Source: an uncultured Clostridia bacterium
Lineage (GTDB): Bacteria > Bacillota > Clostridia > Christensenellales > Borkfalkiaceae
Reading direction: 5' to 3'
NCBI GenBank assembly: GCA_947597925.1
Contig: CANQFA010000002.1
Location: forward strand, 1 to 64,000
Length of the DNA: 64,000 nt
Numbering within the stretch: position 1 is the stretch's first letter; the number at the start of each line of letters is the position of its first letter. The translations under genes were made by a program, and so were the position numbers. The notes under the pieces are model-generated. The model was given only the letters and a program-made list of their open reading frames with translations, was not told the DNA's origin and searched no databases. This document shows, piece by piece, positions 52,435 through 60,499 of the stretch.

Positions 52435-52865
52435 CAAAGGTCACCCTCGTCTGTGTGGGCAAGCTGAAGGAGGACTACCTGAAGGCCGCCTGCGCCGAAT
52501 ACGCAAAGCGCCTCACCCGCTTCTGCCGCCTCGAGATCCGCGAACTTCCCGAGAGGCCCACGCTCAGAGAGGAGGGGGAGGACATTTTGAAGTGCCTCCG
52601 CGGCCATGTCTTCGTGCTCGCACCCGAGGGGAGGGAGATGACCTCGCCCGAGTTCGCCTCCTCCGTCCGCCGCGAAGTCGATGCGGGGCGGGAGATGACC
52701 TTCGTCATCGGCTCTTCGTGCGGGCTCGACGGCGCCGTAAAGGAGCGGGGCGAGCTGCTGTCCTTTTCGCGGCTCACCTTTCCCCATCAGCTCTTTCGCG
52801 TCCTCTTCCTCGAGCAGCTCTACCGCGCCTTTATGATCAACGCGGGCGCCGAATATCATAAATGA
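52431..52865 (+). CDS. rlmH: 23S rRNA pseudouridine-1915 N3-methyltransferase
   Basis: 144 residues, slightly short of the usual ~159. SPOUT motifs: 'VTLVCVGKLKEDYLKAACAEYAKRL', 'FVLAPEGREMTSPEFA', 'TFVIGSSCGLDGAV', 'LLSFSRLTFPHQLFRVLFLEQLYRAFMINAGAEYHK', the C-terminal YHK end being diagnostic. Methylates m3-psi1915 in 70S ribosomes. Downstream of, and overlapping, the CPBP gene. Confidence 0.95.
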   Translation: MTKVTLVCVGKLKEDYLKAACAEYAKRLTRFCRLEIRELPERPTLREEGEDILKCLRGHVFVLAPEGREMTSPEFASSVRREVDAGREMTFVIGSSCGLDGAVKERGELLSFSRLTFPHQLFRVLFLEQLYRAFMINAGAEYHK

Positions 52866-52893
52866 AATTGCCCTCCGCCGCATAGGATAGAGG

Positions 52894-53706
52894 GTGAATA
52901 TCTACGAAGAAGTCGCGCGGTTCTACGCGCAGTACGGGGGCGAGAAGTGCGTCTTCGGCGAGAGCTGTGAGGGGCGTCCGCTCTTTGCCCTCCATGTGGG
53001 AGGGGAGGGCCCGCAGCTCCTCTCGCAATATGCCATCCACGGGCGGGAATGGGTCACAGGCCTTCTTGCCCTCACCCATGTCCGAAGGGGAGTGCCTCGC
53101 GGCGGCGTCTGGGTCATTCCGCTCGCCAATCCCGACGGCGCGCTCATCTCCGAAGTGGGAGCCTCTTCCCTCTCCGAAGAGAGGAGAGGTAGCGTCCTCG
53201 CCCTCGCGGGGAAGACGCCCCTTTCCCTCTGGAAGGCAAATGCCGAGGGCGTGGACCTCAATGTCAACTTCGATGCCCGCTGGGGGACGGGCGCGCAAAA
53301 TCTCACACGGCCCGCTCCCGCAAATTATATCGGAGATGCGCCCTTTTCCGCACCCGAGTCGAGGGCGCTTCGCGACTTTACGCTCCGCATCCGCCCCGCC
53401 GCCACGGTGAGCTGGCACACCAAGGGGGAGGAAATTTACTACGCCTTTCATCAGCCCCTCGGCCGCCTCCTCCGCGACAGGAAACTCGCCTCCGTCCTCT
53501 CGGAGAGCACGGGGTATCCCATCGCCTACGCGAAAAATTCGGCGGGCGGGTATAAGGACTGGTGCGTGGAAAAACTGAAGATCCCCGCCTTCACGGTGGA
53601 GGCTGGCAGCAGCCGCTTTCCGCATCCTCTCTCACGGGAGGCGCTTCCCGAGATAGTCAATGCCTCGTTAGATGCCCTGTGGGCGCTTTCAGAGGCACTC
53701 TCATAG
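52894..53706 (+). CDS. M14-family zinc carboxypeptidase
   Basis: 270 residues from GTG 52894. Zinc ligands H49-x2-E52 in 'IHGREW' and H175 in 'SWHTKGEEIYY'; substrate-binding 'NPDG' and 'VDLNVNFDARWG'; catalytic E236 in 'TVEAG'. The compact form without signal peptide is like bacterial gamma-D-glutamyl-diaminopimelate peptidases, acting on recycled cell-wall peptides in the cytoplasm. AGAGG lies immediately before GTG, too close for a standard Shine-Dalgarno. The stop is 8 bp before tadA. Confidence 0.87.
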   Translation: MNIYEEVARFYAQYGGEKCVFGESCEGRPLFALHVGGEGPQLLSQYAIHGREWVTGLLALTHVRRGVPRGGVWVIPLANPDGALISEVGASSLSEERRGSVLALAGKTPLSLWKANAEGVDLNVNFDARWGTGAQNLTRPAPANYIGDAPFSAPESRALRDFTLRIRPAATVSWHTKGEEIYYAFHQPLGRLLRDRKLASVLSESTGYPIAYAKNSAGGYKDWCVEKLKIPAFTVEAGSSRFPHPLSREALPEIVNASLDALWALSEALS

Positions 53707-53714
53707 GTGACGGT

Positions 53715-54221
53715 ATGCAAGAAAAGTATATGAAGATGGCCCTCCGCCTCGCCCAAAAGGCGGCAAGAGAGGGCGAAGTGCCCATTGGCGCCGTCGTCGT
53801 CGCGGACGGCAAAGTGGTGGGCAGGGGATACAATGTGCGCACCAAGCGCCAGCTCGCCACGGCCCATGCCGAGATGCGCGCCATCGATCAGGCATGCCGC
53901 AAGCTCCATTCGTGGAGATTGGAGGGAGCCAAGCTCTATGTCACGCTCGAGCCCTGCCCCATGTGCATGGGCGCCGTGCTCAACTCGCGCATCGAAAAGG
54001 TCTACTTCGGTGCCTATGAGCAGAAGGGGAGGAGCCTCACCGAAGCCCTCGCAAATGCCAACCTCCTCAACCACAGGGTGCAGGTGACGGGCGGCATCCT
54101 CGAGAAGGAATGCTCCGCGCTCATCACGGAATTCTTCTCCTCCATGCGCGCCCGCGAAAGGGCGGCCTCTTCGCCCGCCGTTCTCCCCTCGCAATCGCCT
54201 GACGACGGAAACGCAACCTGA
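53715..54221 (+). CDS. tadA: tRNA-specific adenosine deaminase
   Basis: 168 residues. Zinc and catalytic motifs 'TAHAEMRAID' (HAE) and 'LEPCPMCMGAVLNSRI' (PCxxC), plus 'VPIGAVVV' and 'NANLLNHRVQVTGGIL'. Makes inosine at tRNA-Arg position 34. ATG 53715 with GGTGA upstream; the longer frame that reads through the previous gene's 3' end is rejected. A 20-residue Ser/Pro/Ala tail is extra. Confidence 0.95.
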   Translation: MQEKYMKMALRLAQKAAREGEVPIGAVVVADGKVVGRGYNVRTKRQLATAHAEMRAIDQACRKLHSWRLEGAKLYVTLEPCPMCMGAVLNSRIEKVYFGAYEQKGRSLTEALANANLLNHRVQVTGGILEKECSALITEFFSSMRARERAASSPAVLPSQSPDDGNAT

Positions 54222-54223
54222 AG

Positions 54224-54277
54224 TTGACAAAAAGAAACGCAAAAGCGGTGGACGATACGCCTGTTTCGGTGTATGAT
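54224..54277 (+). promoter_or_regulatory. Possible promoter of the HTH/pentapeptide gene
   Basis: TGGACG (54248-54253), 18 bp, TATGAT (54272-54277); a TTGACA at 54224-54229 has no matching -10 at normal spacing. AAGGAG at 54293-54298 serves ATG 54305. Confidence 0.4.
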
Positions 54278-54304
54278 ACTGTCGACAGACACAAGGAGAA
54301 AGGT

Positions 54305-55141
54305 ATGACGACAGGCGAAAAGATCTATACTTGCCGCAAGCAGGCGGGCATGACACAGGAAGAACTCGCGGAGCGCCTCGGCGTGTCGCGGCAGGCCGTC
54401 TCCAAATGGGAGCAGGACGGCGCATTCCCCGAGACCAAACAGATCATGGAGCTCTGCAAACTCTTTCACATCTCGGCCGACGAGCTCCTCTTCGGAACGG
54501 AAAAGGCATCCGCAGTGGAACCTTCTCTCAAGAAGGACGGCGAGGAGGAAAGAGATAGAGCACCCGAAGCAGGGCCTTCTCCCGAAGAGGACGGAAGGGG
54601 AAAGACATGGGGCGTGATCGATCACGGCTCCGCCCTTCACTTCGAATACATCTCAAAGCGGCGCATCCTCGGGATGCCCCTCGTGCATGTCAATTTCGGG
54701 CTCGGGGCCTACCGCGCCCACGGATTCTTTTCCTTCGGGATCTTTGCGGCGGGGATCTTCTCTGCGGGGATCTTTGCAGCGGGCGTGCTTTCGGCGGGGA
54801 TCTTCTCGCTCGGGCTCCTTGCCTTCGGCTCTTTCGTGCTCGGCGGGCTCGCCTTCGGCTCGATCGCGGCGGGGCTTGCGGCATTCGGCGGCGTCGCCTT
54901 CGGGATCCTCGCCATGGGCGGCGTCGCGGTGGGACAATTCGCCGTAGGCGGTGTCGCAGTGGGACAATTCGCCGTGGGGGATTGGGCGCAAGGATATCTT
55001 GCGATCGGGAAATCTCATGCGGGCGGCGAACATGCCTTCCTCATTCCCGACATGCTCGGGGCGCTGGAGGAGTTCCTCGCGGAGGATCTCCCCGAATGGA
55101 TCTCTTCGTTCCTCTCCGCACTCGCGCACATTCTCTCCTGA
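54305..55141 (+). CDS. XRE HTH protein with Ala-x-Gly pentapeptide-like repeat domain
   Basis: 278 residues. Residues 1-65: HTH ('GEKIYTCRKQAGMTQEELAERLGVSRQAVSKWEQDGAFPETKQIMELCKLFHISADELL'). A charged linker follows to about 115. Residues about 125-235 are near-perfect five-residue repeats of the form (A/S)-h-G-x-h: AAGIF, SAGIF, AAGVL, AFGSF, AFGGV, AVGQF, AIGKS, about 20 units. This is reminiscent of a quadrilateral beta-solenoid, though without the classical A(D/N)Lxx; it could also be membrane-associated because it is very hydrophobic. It may sense an envelope or ligand state. Confidence 0.82.
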   Translation: MTTGEKIYTCRKQAGMTQEELAERLGVSRQAVSKWEQDGAFPETKQIMELCKLFHISADELLFGTEKASAVEPSLKKDGEEERDRAPEAGPSPEEDGRGKTWGVIDHGSALHFEYISKRRILGMPLVHVNFGLGAYRAHGFFSFGIFAAGIFSAGIFAAGVLSAGIFSLGLLAFGSFVLGGLAFGSIAAGLAAFGGVAFGILAMGGVAVGQFAVGGVAVGQFAVGDWAQGYLAIGKSHAGGEHAFLIPDMLGALEEFLAEDLPEWISSFLSALAHILS

Positions 55142-55170
55142 GCCTTCACCGAAACAGAAAACAAAGTCAA

Positions 55171-55205
55171 AAGCCGCGTCGGAAACCTCCGCCGCGGCTT
55201 GTCTT
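55171..55205 (+). terminator. Terminator-like hairpin
   Basis: AAGCCGCG ... CGCGGCTT with inner GGA/TCC pairing, followed by GTCTTATG; the T-tract is weak. Confidence 0.6.
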
Positions 55206-55230
55206 ATGCTTTCGAAGAGGTTTTGTATTA

Positions 55231-55560
55231 TGTCACCCTGAGCGAAGTCAAAGGGCCGCCGCAGTCTTGATAATACGGCATTCGACTTTTCCCGTCATTC
55301 CGCTTCTTTCATGTCATTTCGCTTCTTTTATGTCATTTCGAGGCGAAGCCGAGAAATCTCAAGCCCGAGACCCTCACATTCGTTCGAAATGACGTGGAGA
55401 GGGCGGAATGACGCGGGGAGGGCGGATGACGTGGGGAGGGCGGAATGACGTAAGAAAGGTCGGGGAACTCCCGCTTGCGGGTGGTGGGGCCTCCTTGCTG
55501 TCCCCTTGAGGGGAAAGTGGCGCGCAGCGCCGAAAGGGGTGTCATCCTCCCGACGGGACA
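55231..55560. repeat. Interspersed/tandem repeat island C (the only content of the 55.14-55.58 kb gap)
   Basis: Contains: copy of TGTCACCCTGAGCGAAGTCAAAGGG (55231-55255, also at 17755); several GTCATTTCG/GTCATTCCGCTTCTTT units; an inverted-repeat part with GAGAAATCTCAA; a tandem array at about 55391-55452 of three ~19-bp GACG(T/C)GG(A/G)GAGGGCGGAT units; and the CTCCTTGCTGTCCCCTTGAGGGG element (55491-55550). No coding potential seen. Confidence 0.8.
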
Positions 55561-55585
55561 TCTTCCTTCCAAAACGAAATTTCTC

Positions 55586-57439
55586 TCAGATGAGCGTCTC
55601 GTATTCCGCATAGAGGGCGTCGCTCTCACTGCGGAGGGCGGCGAGCTTTTCGGAAATTTCTCGCACCTTCTTGTAGTCGGCGGCGCATTCCGCGAGGAGT
55701 AGATTGAGCGCCTCTTCCTCTCCTTCGATCTCCTCGAGGCGCGTCTCGATCTCCTTCGTGCGAACCCTGCGGCGGGCATCGGCGGCGCGCTCTTCGCGGG
55801 AGCGGAAGCTCTCGGTGCGCTTGGGAGCGGGAGGGGCCTCCTTTGCCTCCTTCTCTTCCCGCTTATGGGCGAGAAATTCTCGGTAGCCGCCCGCAAAGAG
55901 GGTGAGCTGTCCGTCCTCGATGGCGTAGACCTTTGTGGCGAGGGACTCTATGAACCGCCTGTCGTGCGAGACGAAGAGGAGGGTCCCGTCATAGGCGCGC
56001 AGGGCCTCCTCGAGCGATTCTCTCGCGGGGAGGTCGAGGTGGTTGGTGGGCTCATCGAGGACGAGGAGATTGGCATTCGCCGTCTCCAGTGCGGCGAGAC
56101 CGAGTTTTGCGCGCATGCCGCCCGAGAGCTCCTTTACCTTCTTGTCGATGTCCTCGGCGCCCAGTCCCGCGCGGGCGAGCAGACTTCTCGCGTCCGTCTG
56201 CGTGAGGCGGGGACAGCGCCCCCAAAAGGCATCGAGCACGCGCTCTTCGGGGTCGAGATCGGCATTCTCCTGGTCGTAAAATGCCGCCTTGACATATTTC
56301 CCCACGCGGACCGCAGCACTTCCCGAGAGGAAAAATTTGAGAAGCGTGCTCTTTCCCGTGCCGTTCTCGCCGACGAGGGCGCATCGGTCGCCGCGGAGAA
56401 GGGTAAAGGAAGCCCCCTTGAGGAGAGATTTCCCGCCCGCAGAGAGATCAAAGGAGGGCGCCTCGAGGACGCGCTCATAGGGCCTCTCCTCCGCGGTAAA
56501 GCGGAAACGGGGCGGTTCGGGCGGCGGCAGGGGCCTTTCGAGCACCTCCATGCGCTCGAGCTTATTGACGCGCGAGAGGGCGCTCTTTGCCGAGGTCGCC
56601 CGCACGATATGCCTGTCTACGAAGTCCTTGAGCTTTGCGATCTCCTCCTGCTGCTTCTCATAGGCGCGCAGAAGTTCCTTATACCGCTCCGCCTTGAGGA
56701 CCTTATACTTCGTATAGTTGCCGCGGTAGAGGGTGAGTTTCTTGTGTTCGAGTTCGAGCGTTTTCGATGTGAGACGGTCGAGGAAATAGCGGTCGTGCGA
56801 GACGATGAGCAGGGCTCCCCGAAAGGAGGTGAGGTATTCCTCGAGCCAGAAGAGGGTCTGCGTGTCGAGATGGTTGGTGGGCTCGTCGAGGACGAGGAGG
56901 TCGGGCTCCTCGAGGAGAAGGCGGCAAAGTTTGAGTTTTGTGCGTTCTCCCCCGGACATGGTGGCCACCTTTTGCGTGTAGACGCCGCCGAATCCCATGC
57001 CGCCGAGCACGGTCGCGATTTTTACATCGAAGTGATAGCTGTCCCGTGCCGCGATGCGCCTTTCCAATCCGTCGATCCTCTGCGAGAGGGCGGAGAGCTC
57101 GGCGGGGGAGGCCTTTTCAAGTGCGCTCTGCGCCTCTTTCAGCCTCTCAATGAGCTCTTCATCCTCACGGAAGACCTCCCGCATGGCGCCATAGACGTCG
57201 CTGTCCGAATCGAATCCGCCGCTCTGGGGGAGATATCCCACCCGAAGTCCGCCCTTTCTGAAGACCTCGCCCGCGTCGGGGGTGAGCTCGCCGAGCATCA
57301 GGCGGAGCACCGTCGTCTTGCCCTCGCCGTTCGCCCCCACGAAGCCGTACCGCTCGCCCTCCTGCAACGCAAGCGAGGCGTCCTCTACGGTGGGGACGCC
57401 TTCGTATCCGAATGTGACATGGGAGAGTTGCAAGAGCAT
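55586..57439 (-). CDS. ABC-F family ATPase (duplicated, translation-type)
   Basis: 617 residues with two ABC domains and no membrane helices. Domain 1: Walker A GANGEGKTT, signature MSGGERTKL, Walker B LLVLDEPTNHLD. The 80-residue linker between them ('SFRGALLIVSHDRYFLDRL... YEKQQEEIAKLKDFVDRHIVRATSAKSALSRVNKLERME') is the P-site-tRNA interaction motif. Domain 2: GENGTGKST, LSGGMRAKL, LLVLDEPTNHLDLPA. The C-terminus is a coiled coil (about 540-617). Acts on ribosomes (translation rescue or antibiotic protection); no resistance type can be assigned. Resembles the Uup/YdiF group. Confidence 0.93.
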   Translation of the reverse strand: MLLQLSHVTFGYEGVPTVEDASLALQEGERYGFVGANGEGKTTVLRLMLGELTPDAGEVFRKGGLRVGYLPQSGGFDSDSDVYGAMREVFREDEELIERLKEAQSALEKASPAELSALSQRIDGLERRIAARDSYHFDVKIATVLGGMGFGGVYTQKVATMSGGERTKLKLCRLLLEEPDLLVLDEPTNHLDTQTLFWLEEYLTSFRGALLIVSHDRYFLDRLTSKTLELEHKKLTLYRGNYTKYKVLKAERYKELLRAYEKQQEEIAKLKDFVDRHIVRATSAKSALSRVNKLERMEVLERPLPPPEPPRFRFTAEERPYERVLEAPSFDLSAGGKSLLKGASFTLLRGDRCALVGENGTGKSTLLKFFLSGSAAVRVGKYVKAAFYDQENADLDPEERVLDAFWGRCPRLTQTDARSLLARAGLGAEDIDKKVKELSGGMRAKLGLAALETANANLLVLDEPTNHLDLPARESLEEALRAYDGTLLFVSHDRRFIESLATKVYAIEDGQLTLFAGGYREFLAHKREEKEAKEAPPAPKRTESFRSREERAADARRRVRTKEIETRLEEIEGEEEALNLLLAECAADYKKVREISEKLAALRSESDALYAEYETLI

Positions 57440-57469
57440 AGTTTTTCGCTCCGATAGGATACTGTAGGT

Positions 57470-57598
57470 ATGAAAGAGAAGTTATTGCAGGAGGTGCGTT
57501 CGCTCGAGGCGCGCATTGCGGAGGCCTCGCCCGCGGAGGCGGGAAAGCTTGCCGTCCGCCTCGTCAGGCTGAAAGAGCGCCTCATGCGCGGGTCATAA
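57470..57598 (+). CDS. Candidate 42-residue helical protein
   Basis: ATG 57470 opens 43 codons in the gap between two minus-strand genes: MKEKLLQEVRSLEARIAEAS followed by PAEAGKLAVRLVRLKERLMRGS, predicted as a helical hairpin with heptad-like Leu. GATACT (57458-57463) ends six bases before the ATG, the same geometry as the leaderless promoters in this window, but no clear -35 box is present. It overlaps the 3' end of the radical SAM gene by six bases. Confidence 0.45.
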   Translation: MKEKLLQEVRSLEARIAEASPAEAGKLAVRLVRLKERLMRGS

Positions 57599-58444
57599 GT
57601 CCCACTTGGGGATGAATTTTTTCGAGGCGCTCTCCTTTCCCTGCGTGTAGATCTCCGAAAAGCCGAGCTGAGCGGCATAGTCCACGACCCTGCGGTATTC
57701 GCGCGCCGTGACCGTGCGCCCGAGCTCCGGGTATTCGGAGACGCCCATGGGGGTATATTGCCGCATGACGGAGAGGGGCGCATCGCTCGGAAGGATATCC
57801 TTCAGAAAATCGAGCACACGGAGGGAATCCGAAGTGCACCCCGGGAGGACGAGATGCCGCACGAGAATGCCGCTTGCGAGCTCGCCCCTTTCCCCCCGTA
57901 GGAGGGGCTTTTTTGCCATGAGGGAGAGGGCGCGCGAGGCGACCTCGAAGTAGTCGCGCCTCCCCGTATAGCGCTCCGAGAGGGCGGGATCTGCGAACTT
58001 GAGGTCGGGCATCCATACGTCCACTTTTTCCATGAGTGCGGAGACCGCCTCCTCGGTGCAGTAGCCGCCCGAGTTGAAGACGACAGGGATCTTGGGATGA
58101 TGGATCTCGAGCGCTTCCGCGACACTATCCCAGACATGGTCCGGGGTAACGAGGTCCAGACAGTCCGCGCCCATCTCCTCGAGACGGGAAAAGATCTCCG
58201 CAAGTTCTTCCGCCGAGACCGCTCTCCCGCGCTCCGCATGGGAGATCTCGTAGTTCTGGCAAAAGACGCAGCGGAGGGAGCAGCCCGAGAAGAAGACGGC
58301 GCCCGCCCCGTTCGTATGGCAGATGGGCGGCTCTTCATAGCGGTGGAGGGAAAAATTGGCGACGACGGGGCCCCTTACGCCGCATCGCCCCGCGGTCCTT
58401 TCGCGGTCCGCCCCGCACTTCACGGGGCAAAGAGTACACTTCAT
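57593..58444 (-). CDS. Radical SAM protein, PflA/PflX-like
   Basis: 283 residues. Radical SAM cluster motif C-x3-C-x2-C in 'FFSGCSLRCVFCQNYEISH'. N-terminus has an additional Cys set 'MKCTLCPVKCGADRERTAGRCG' typical of the PflX group (COG1313). 'YCTEEAVSALMEKVDVWMPDLKFADPALSERYTGRRDYFEVA' matches the pyruvate-formate-lyase-activase-like fold. The target protein is unknown. ATG at the complement of 58442-58444 follows a -10 box by six bases, so it is predicted leaderless. Confidence 0.9.
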   Translation of the reverse strand: MKCTLCPVKCGADRERTAGRCGVRGPVVANFSLHRYEEPPICHTNGAGAVFFSGCSLRCVFCQNYEISHAERGRAVSAEELAEIFSRLEEMGADCLDLVTPDHVWDSVAEALEIHHPKIPVVFNSGGYCTEEAVSALMEKVDVWMPDLKFADPALSERYTGRRDYFEVASRALSLMAKKPLLRGERGELASGILVRHLVLPGCTSDSLRVLDFLKDILPSDAPLSVMRQYTPMGVSEYPELGRTVTAREYRRVVDYAAQLGFSEIYTQGKESASKKFIPKWDL

Positions 58445-58450
58445 GAGAAA

Positions 58451-58479
58451 ATTATAGCACATCTCCCCGCGATTTGCAA
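58451..58479 (-). promoter_or_regulatory. Leaderless promoter of the radical SAM gene
   Basis: Minus strand: TTGCAA (58474-58479), 17 bp, TATAAT (complement 58451-58456), TTTCTC, ATG. The expected +1 is the A of ATG. Confidence 0.87.
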
Positions 58480-58576
58480 ATAAAACCTCGCCTCCGTCGA
58501 AAAAACCGCCGCCCGAAGGAACAGGTGCTTCCCGCGGAGATTTCTTCCTTTGCGTGAAATGACGTTGGCATTTTGC

Positions 58577-58605
58577 TTGACATTTCCCGTGGGATTCCCT
58601 ATAAT
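58577..58605 (+). promoter_or_regulatory. metK promoter
   Basis: TTGACA (58577-58582), 17 bp, TATAAT (58600-58605); AGAGGA (58616-58621) then ATG 58631. The leader is about 19 nt, too short for a SAM riboswitch. Confidence 0.92.
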
Positions 58606-58630
58606 AACAATACACGAGAGGAAGACGACT

Positions 58631-59794
58631 ATGAGAAGATTTTTTACGAGTGAGAGTGTGACAGAGGGACATCCCGACAAGGTGTGCGACAAGATCGCAG
58701 ACGCCATCCTGGACGAGCTCCTGAAACAGGACAGCTATGCCCGCTCGGCGGTGGAGTGCTGTGCTGCCTACAATACCCTCTTCATCACGGGAGAGGTGAG
58801 CGCAAAGGCGTCGGTGGACTACGAGGCGGTCGCACGCCGCGTCATCCGCGAGATCGGCTATCATCACGGCAGCTTTGCCTATGATGCCTGCAATGTGCTC
58901 TCCTATGTGCACGGCCAGTCGGCGGATATTGCGCTCGGGGTCGATGCCTCCGTCGAGAGAAAGGCGGGAGGGGACGAGTGGGATCTCCTCGGCGCGGGCG
59001 ATCAAGGCATGATGTTCGGCTATGCCTGCCGCGAGACGGAGGAGCTCATGCCCCTTCCCATCGTGCTCGCCCACAAGCTCTCCAAGCGGCTTGCGGACCT
59101 CCGCAAGAGCCGCGAGCTCTCCTATCTCCGTCCCGACGGCAAGACGCAGGTCACCGTGGAGTACGAGGGCAAGACCCCCGTGCGCGTGGACACCATCGTC
59201 ATCTCCACTCAGCATAAGGAGACCGTCTCGCAGGAGCAGATCCACGAGGACGTCAAAAATCTCGTCGTCAAGGCGGTCATCCCCGCCCATCTCCTCGACG
59301 AAAATACCAAGTACTATATCAATCCCACGGGCAAGTTCTCCATCGGCGGTCCGGAGGGGGATTCGGGGCTCACGGGCAGGAAGATCGTCGTCGATACCTA
59401 TGGCGGCAGATGCGCGCACGGCGGCGGCTCCTTCTCGGGCAAGGACCCCACCAAGGTGGACAGGAGCGCCACCTACATGGCGCGCTATGTCTGTAAAAAT
59501 CTCGTGGCGGCGGGGCTGTGCGACGAAGTGGAGATCGAGATCGCCTATGCCATCGGCGTCGCCCATCCCGTCTCCATCTTCGTGGATACCTTCGGCACGG
59601 GAAGATTGCCCGACGACAAGCTCGCCGAGATCGTGGAGAAGGAATTCGATCTCCGTCCCGCGGCCATCATCGAGACGCTCGGCCTTCGCCGTCCCATCTA
59701 TGCCGAGACGGCGGCCTATGGCCATTTCGGGCGGGACAGCTTCCCGTGGGAGCGCACCGACCGCGCGGAGGACCTCAAGAAATATCTCGGCTGA
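58631..59794 (+). CDS. metK: S-adenosylmethionine synthetase
   Basis: 387 residues from ATG 58631. Family motifs: '[24 protein letters not shown]', '[12 protein letters not shown]', '[10 protein letters not shown]', '[30 protein letters not shown]', '[25 protein letters not shown]'. Makes SAM from methionine and ATP. The longer frame into the promoter is rejected. bioY follows after 10 bp. Confidence 0.98.
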   Translation: MRRFFTSESVTEGHPDKVCDKIADAILDELLKQDSYARSAVECCAAYNTLFITGEVSAKASVDYEAVARRVIREIGYHHGSFAYDACNVLSYVHGQSADIALGVDASVERKAGGDEWDLLGAGDQGMMFGYACRETEELMPLPIVLAHKLSKRLADLRKSRELSYLRPDGKTQVTVEYEGKTPVRVDTIVISTQHKETVSQEQIHEDVKNLVVKAVIPAHLLDENTKYYINPTGKFSIGGPEGDSGLTGRKIVVDTYGGRCAHGGGSFSGKDPTKVDRSATYMARYVCKNLVAAGLCDEVEIEIAYAIGVAHPVSIFVDTFGTGRLPDDKLAEIVEKEFDLRPAAIIETLGLRRPIYAETAAYGHFGRDSFPWERTDRAEDLKKYLG

Positions 59795-59804
59795 GGGAGC
59801 GGAC

Positions 59805-60356
59805 ATGAATTCGAAAAAAAAGAGCGGGACGTTTACCCGAAGCATCGCCTATACCGCACTCTCCGTGGCGCTCATCACCGTCTGCGCGTGGATCACCGTG
59901 CCCGTAGGTGCCATCCCCGTGACCATGCAGACCTTCGCCGTCTGCCTTATCGGTGCCCTCCTCGGTCCGAAGAGGGGACTTGCCGCCATCGGCGTCTATC
60001 TCCTCATGGGGCTCGTCGGCATCCCCGTCTTTTCGGGCTTTGGCGGCGGTCCTGCGGCGCTCTTCGGCGTCACGGGCGGATATCTCTTCGGCTTTGCCTT
60101 TGCCGTCCTCTTTCCCGCGCTCGCCAAGAAGATCCCCGTGCGGCATGTGTGGGGGCGAGTTGTTCTCTTCTATGTCTCCATGGCCCTTGGGATCGCCGTC
60201 TGCTATGCCTTCGGAACGGCTTGGTTCGTCATCATGTACAGGTGCTCGGTGGGGTATGCGCTCACGCTGTGTGTCCTTCCCTACCTCCTTCCCGACGCCG
60301 TGAAGCTCGCCGTCGCCGCCCTGCTTGCGGTGCGCCTCGAGAGGCGTATCGCCTGA
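59805..60356 (+). CDS. bioY: Biotin transporter BioY (ECF S component)
   Basis: 183 residues, six membrane helices. 'VPVGAIPVTMQTFAVCLIGALLGPKRGLAAIGVYLLMGLVGIPVFSGFGGGPAALFGVTGGYLFGF' is the BioY signature. Takes up biotin with a shared energising module, which is not in this window. Organism likely depends on external biotin; no biotin-synthesis genes are near. Ends at a terminator. Confidence 0.95.
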   Translation: MNSKKKSGTFTRSIAYTALSVALITVCAWITVPVGAIPVTMQTFAVCLIGALLGPKRGLAAIGVYLLMGLVGIPVFSGFGGGPAALFGVTGGYLFGFAFAVLFPALAKKIPVRHVWGRVVLFYVSMALGIAVCYAFGTAWFVIMYRCSVGYALTLCVLPYLLPDAVKLAVAALLAVRLERRIA

Positions 60357-60376
60357 AATTTTCCGAATTTACGAAT

Positions 60377-60397
60377 GGGAGCCCGCGCTCCCTTTTT
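60377..60397 (+). terminator. Rho-independent terminator
   Basis: GGGAGC CCGC GCTCCC stem-loop followed by TTTTTC. Confidence 0.88.
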
Positions 60398-60499
60398 CTT
60401 TTGAAAAAAATTCCGAAAGAAGTGCCGTTTCGACGAAATACCTCATCCTCTTCGGGGATAAAAGCGCTATGCTTGAGGAAAATGCCCGCGGAGGAAATC

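Noticed and set aside
55865..57457. A 530-codon plus-strand frame opposite ABC-F
   Set aside because: The minus strand carries duplicated Walker A/B motifs; the plus frame has none.
58550..58630. Longer start for metK
   Set aside because: The extension would translate the -35/-10 region; ATG 58631 has AGAGGA and the conserved family N-terminus.
58606..58630. SAM riboswitch before metK
   Set aside because: The space between the promoter and ATG is about 25 bases, too short for any SAM riboswitch.
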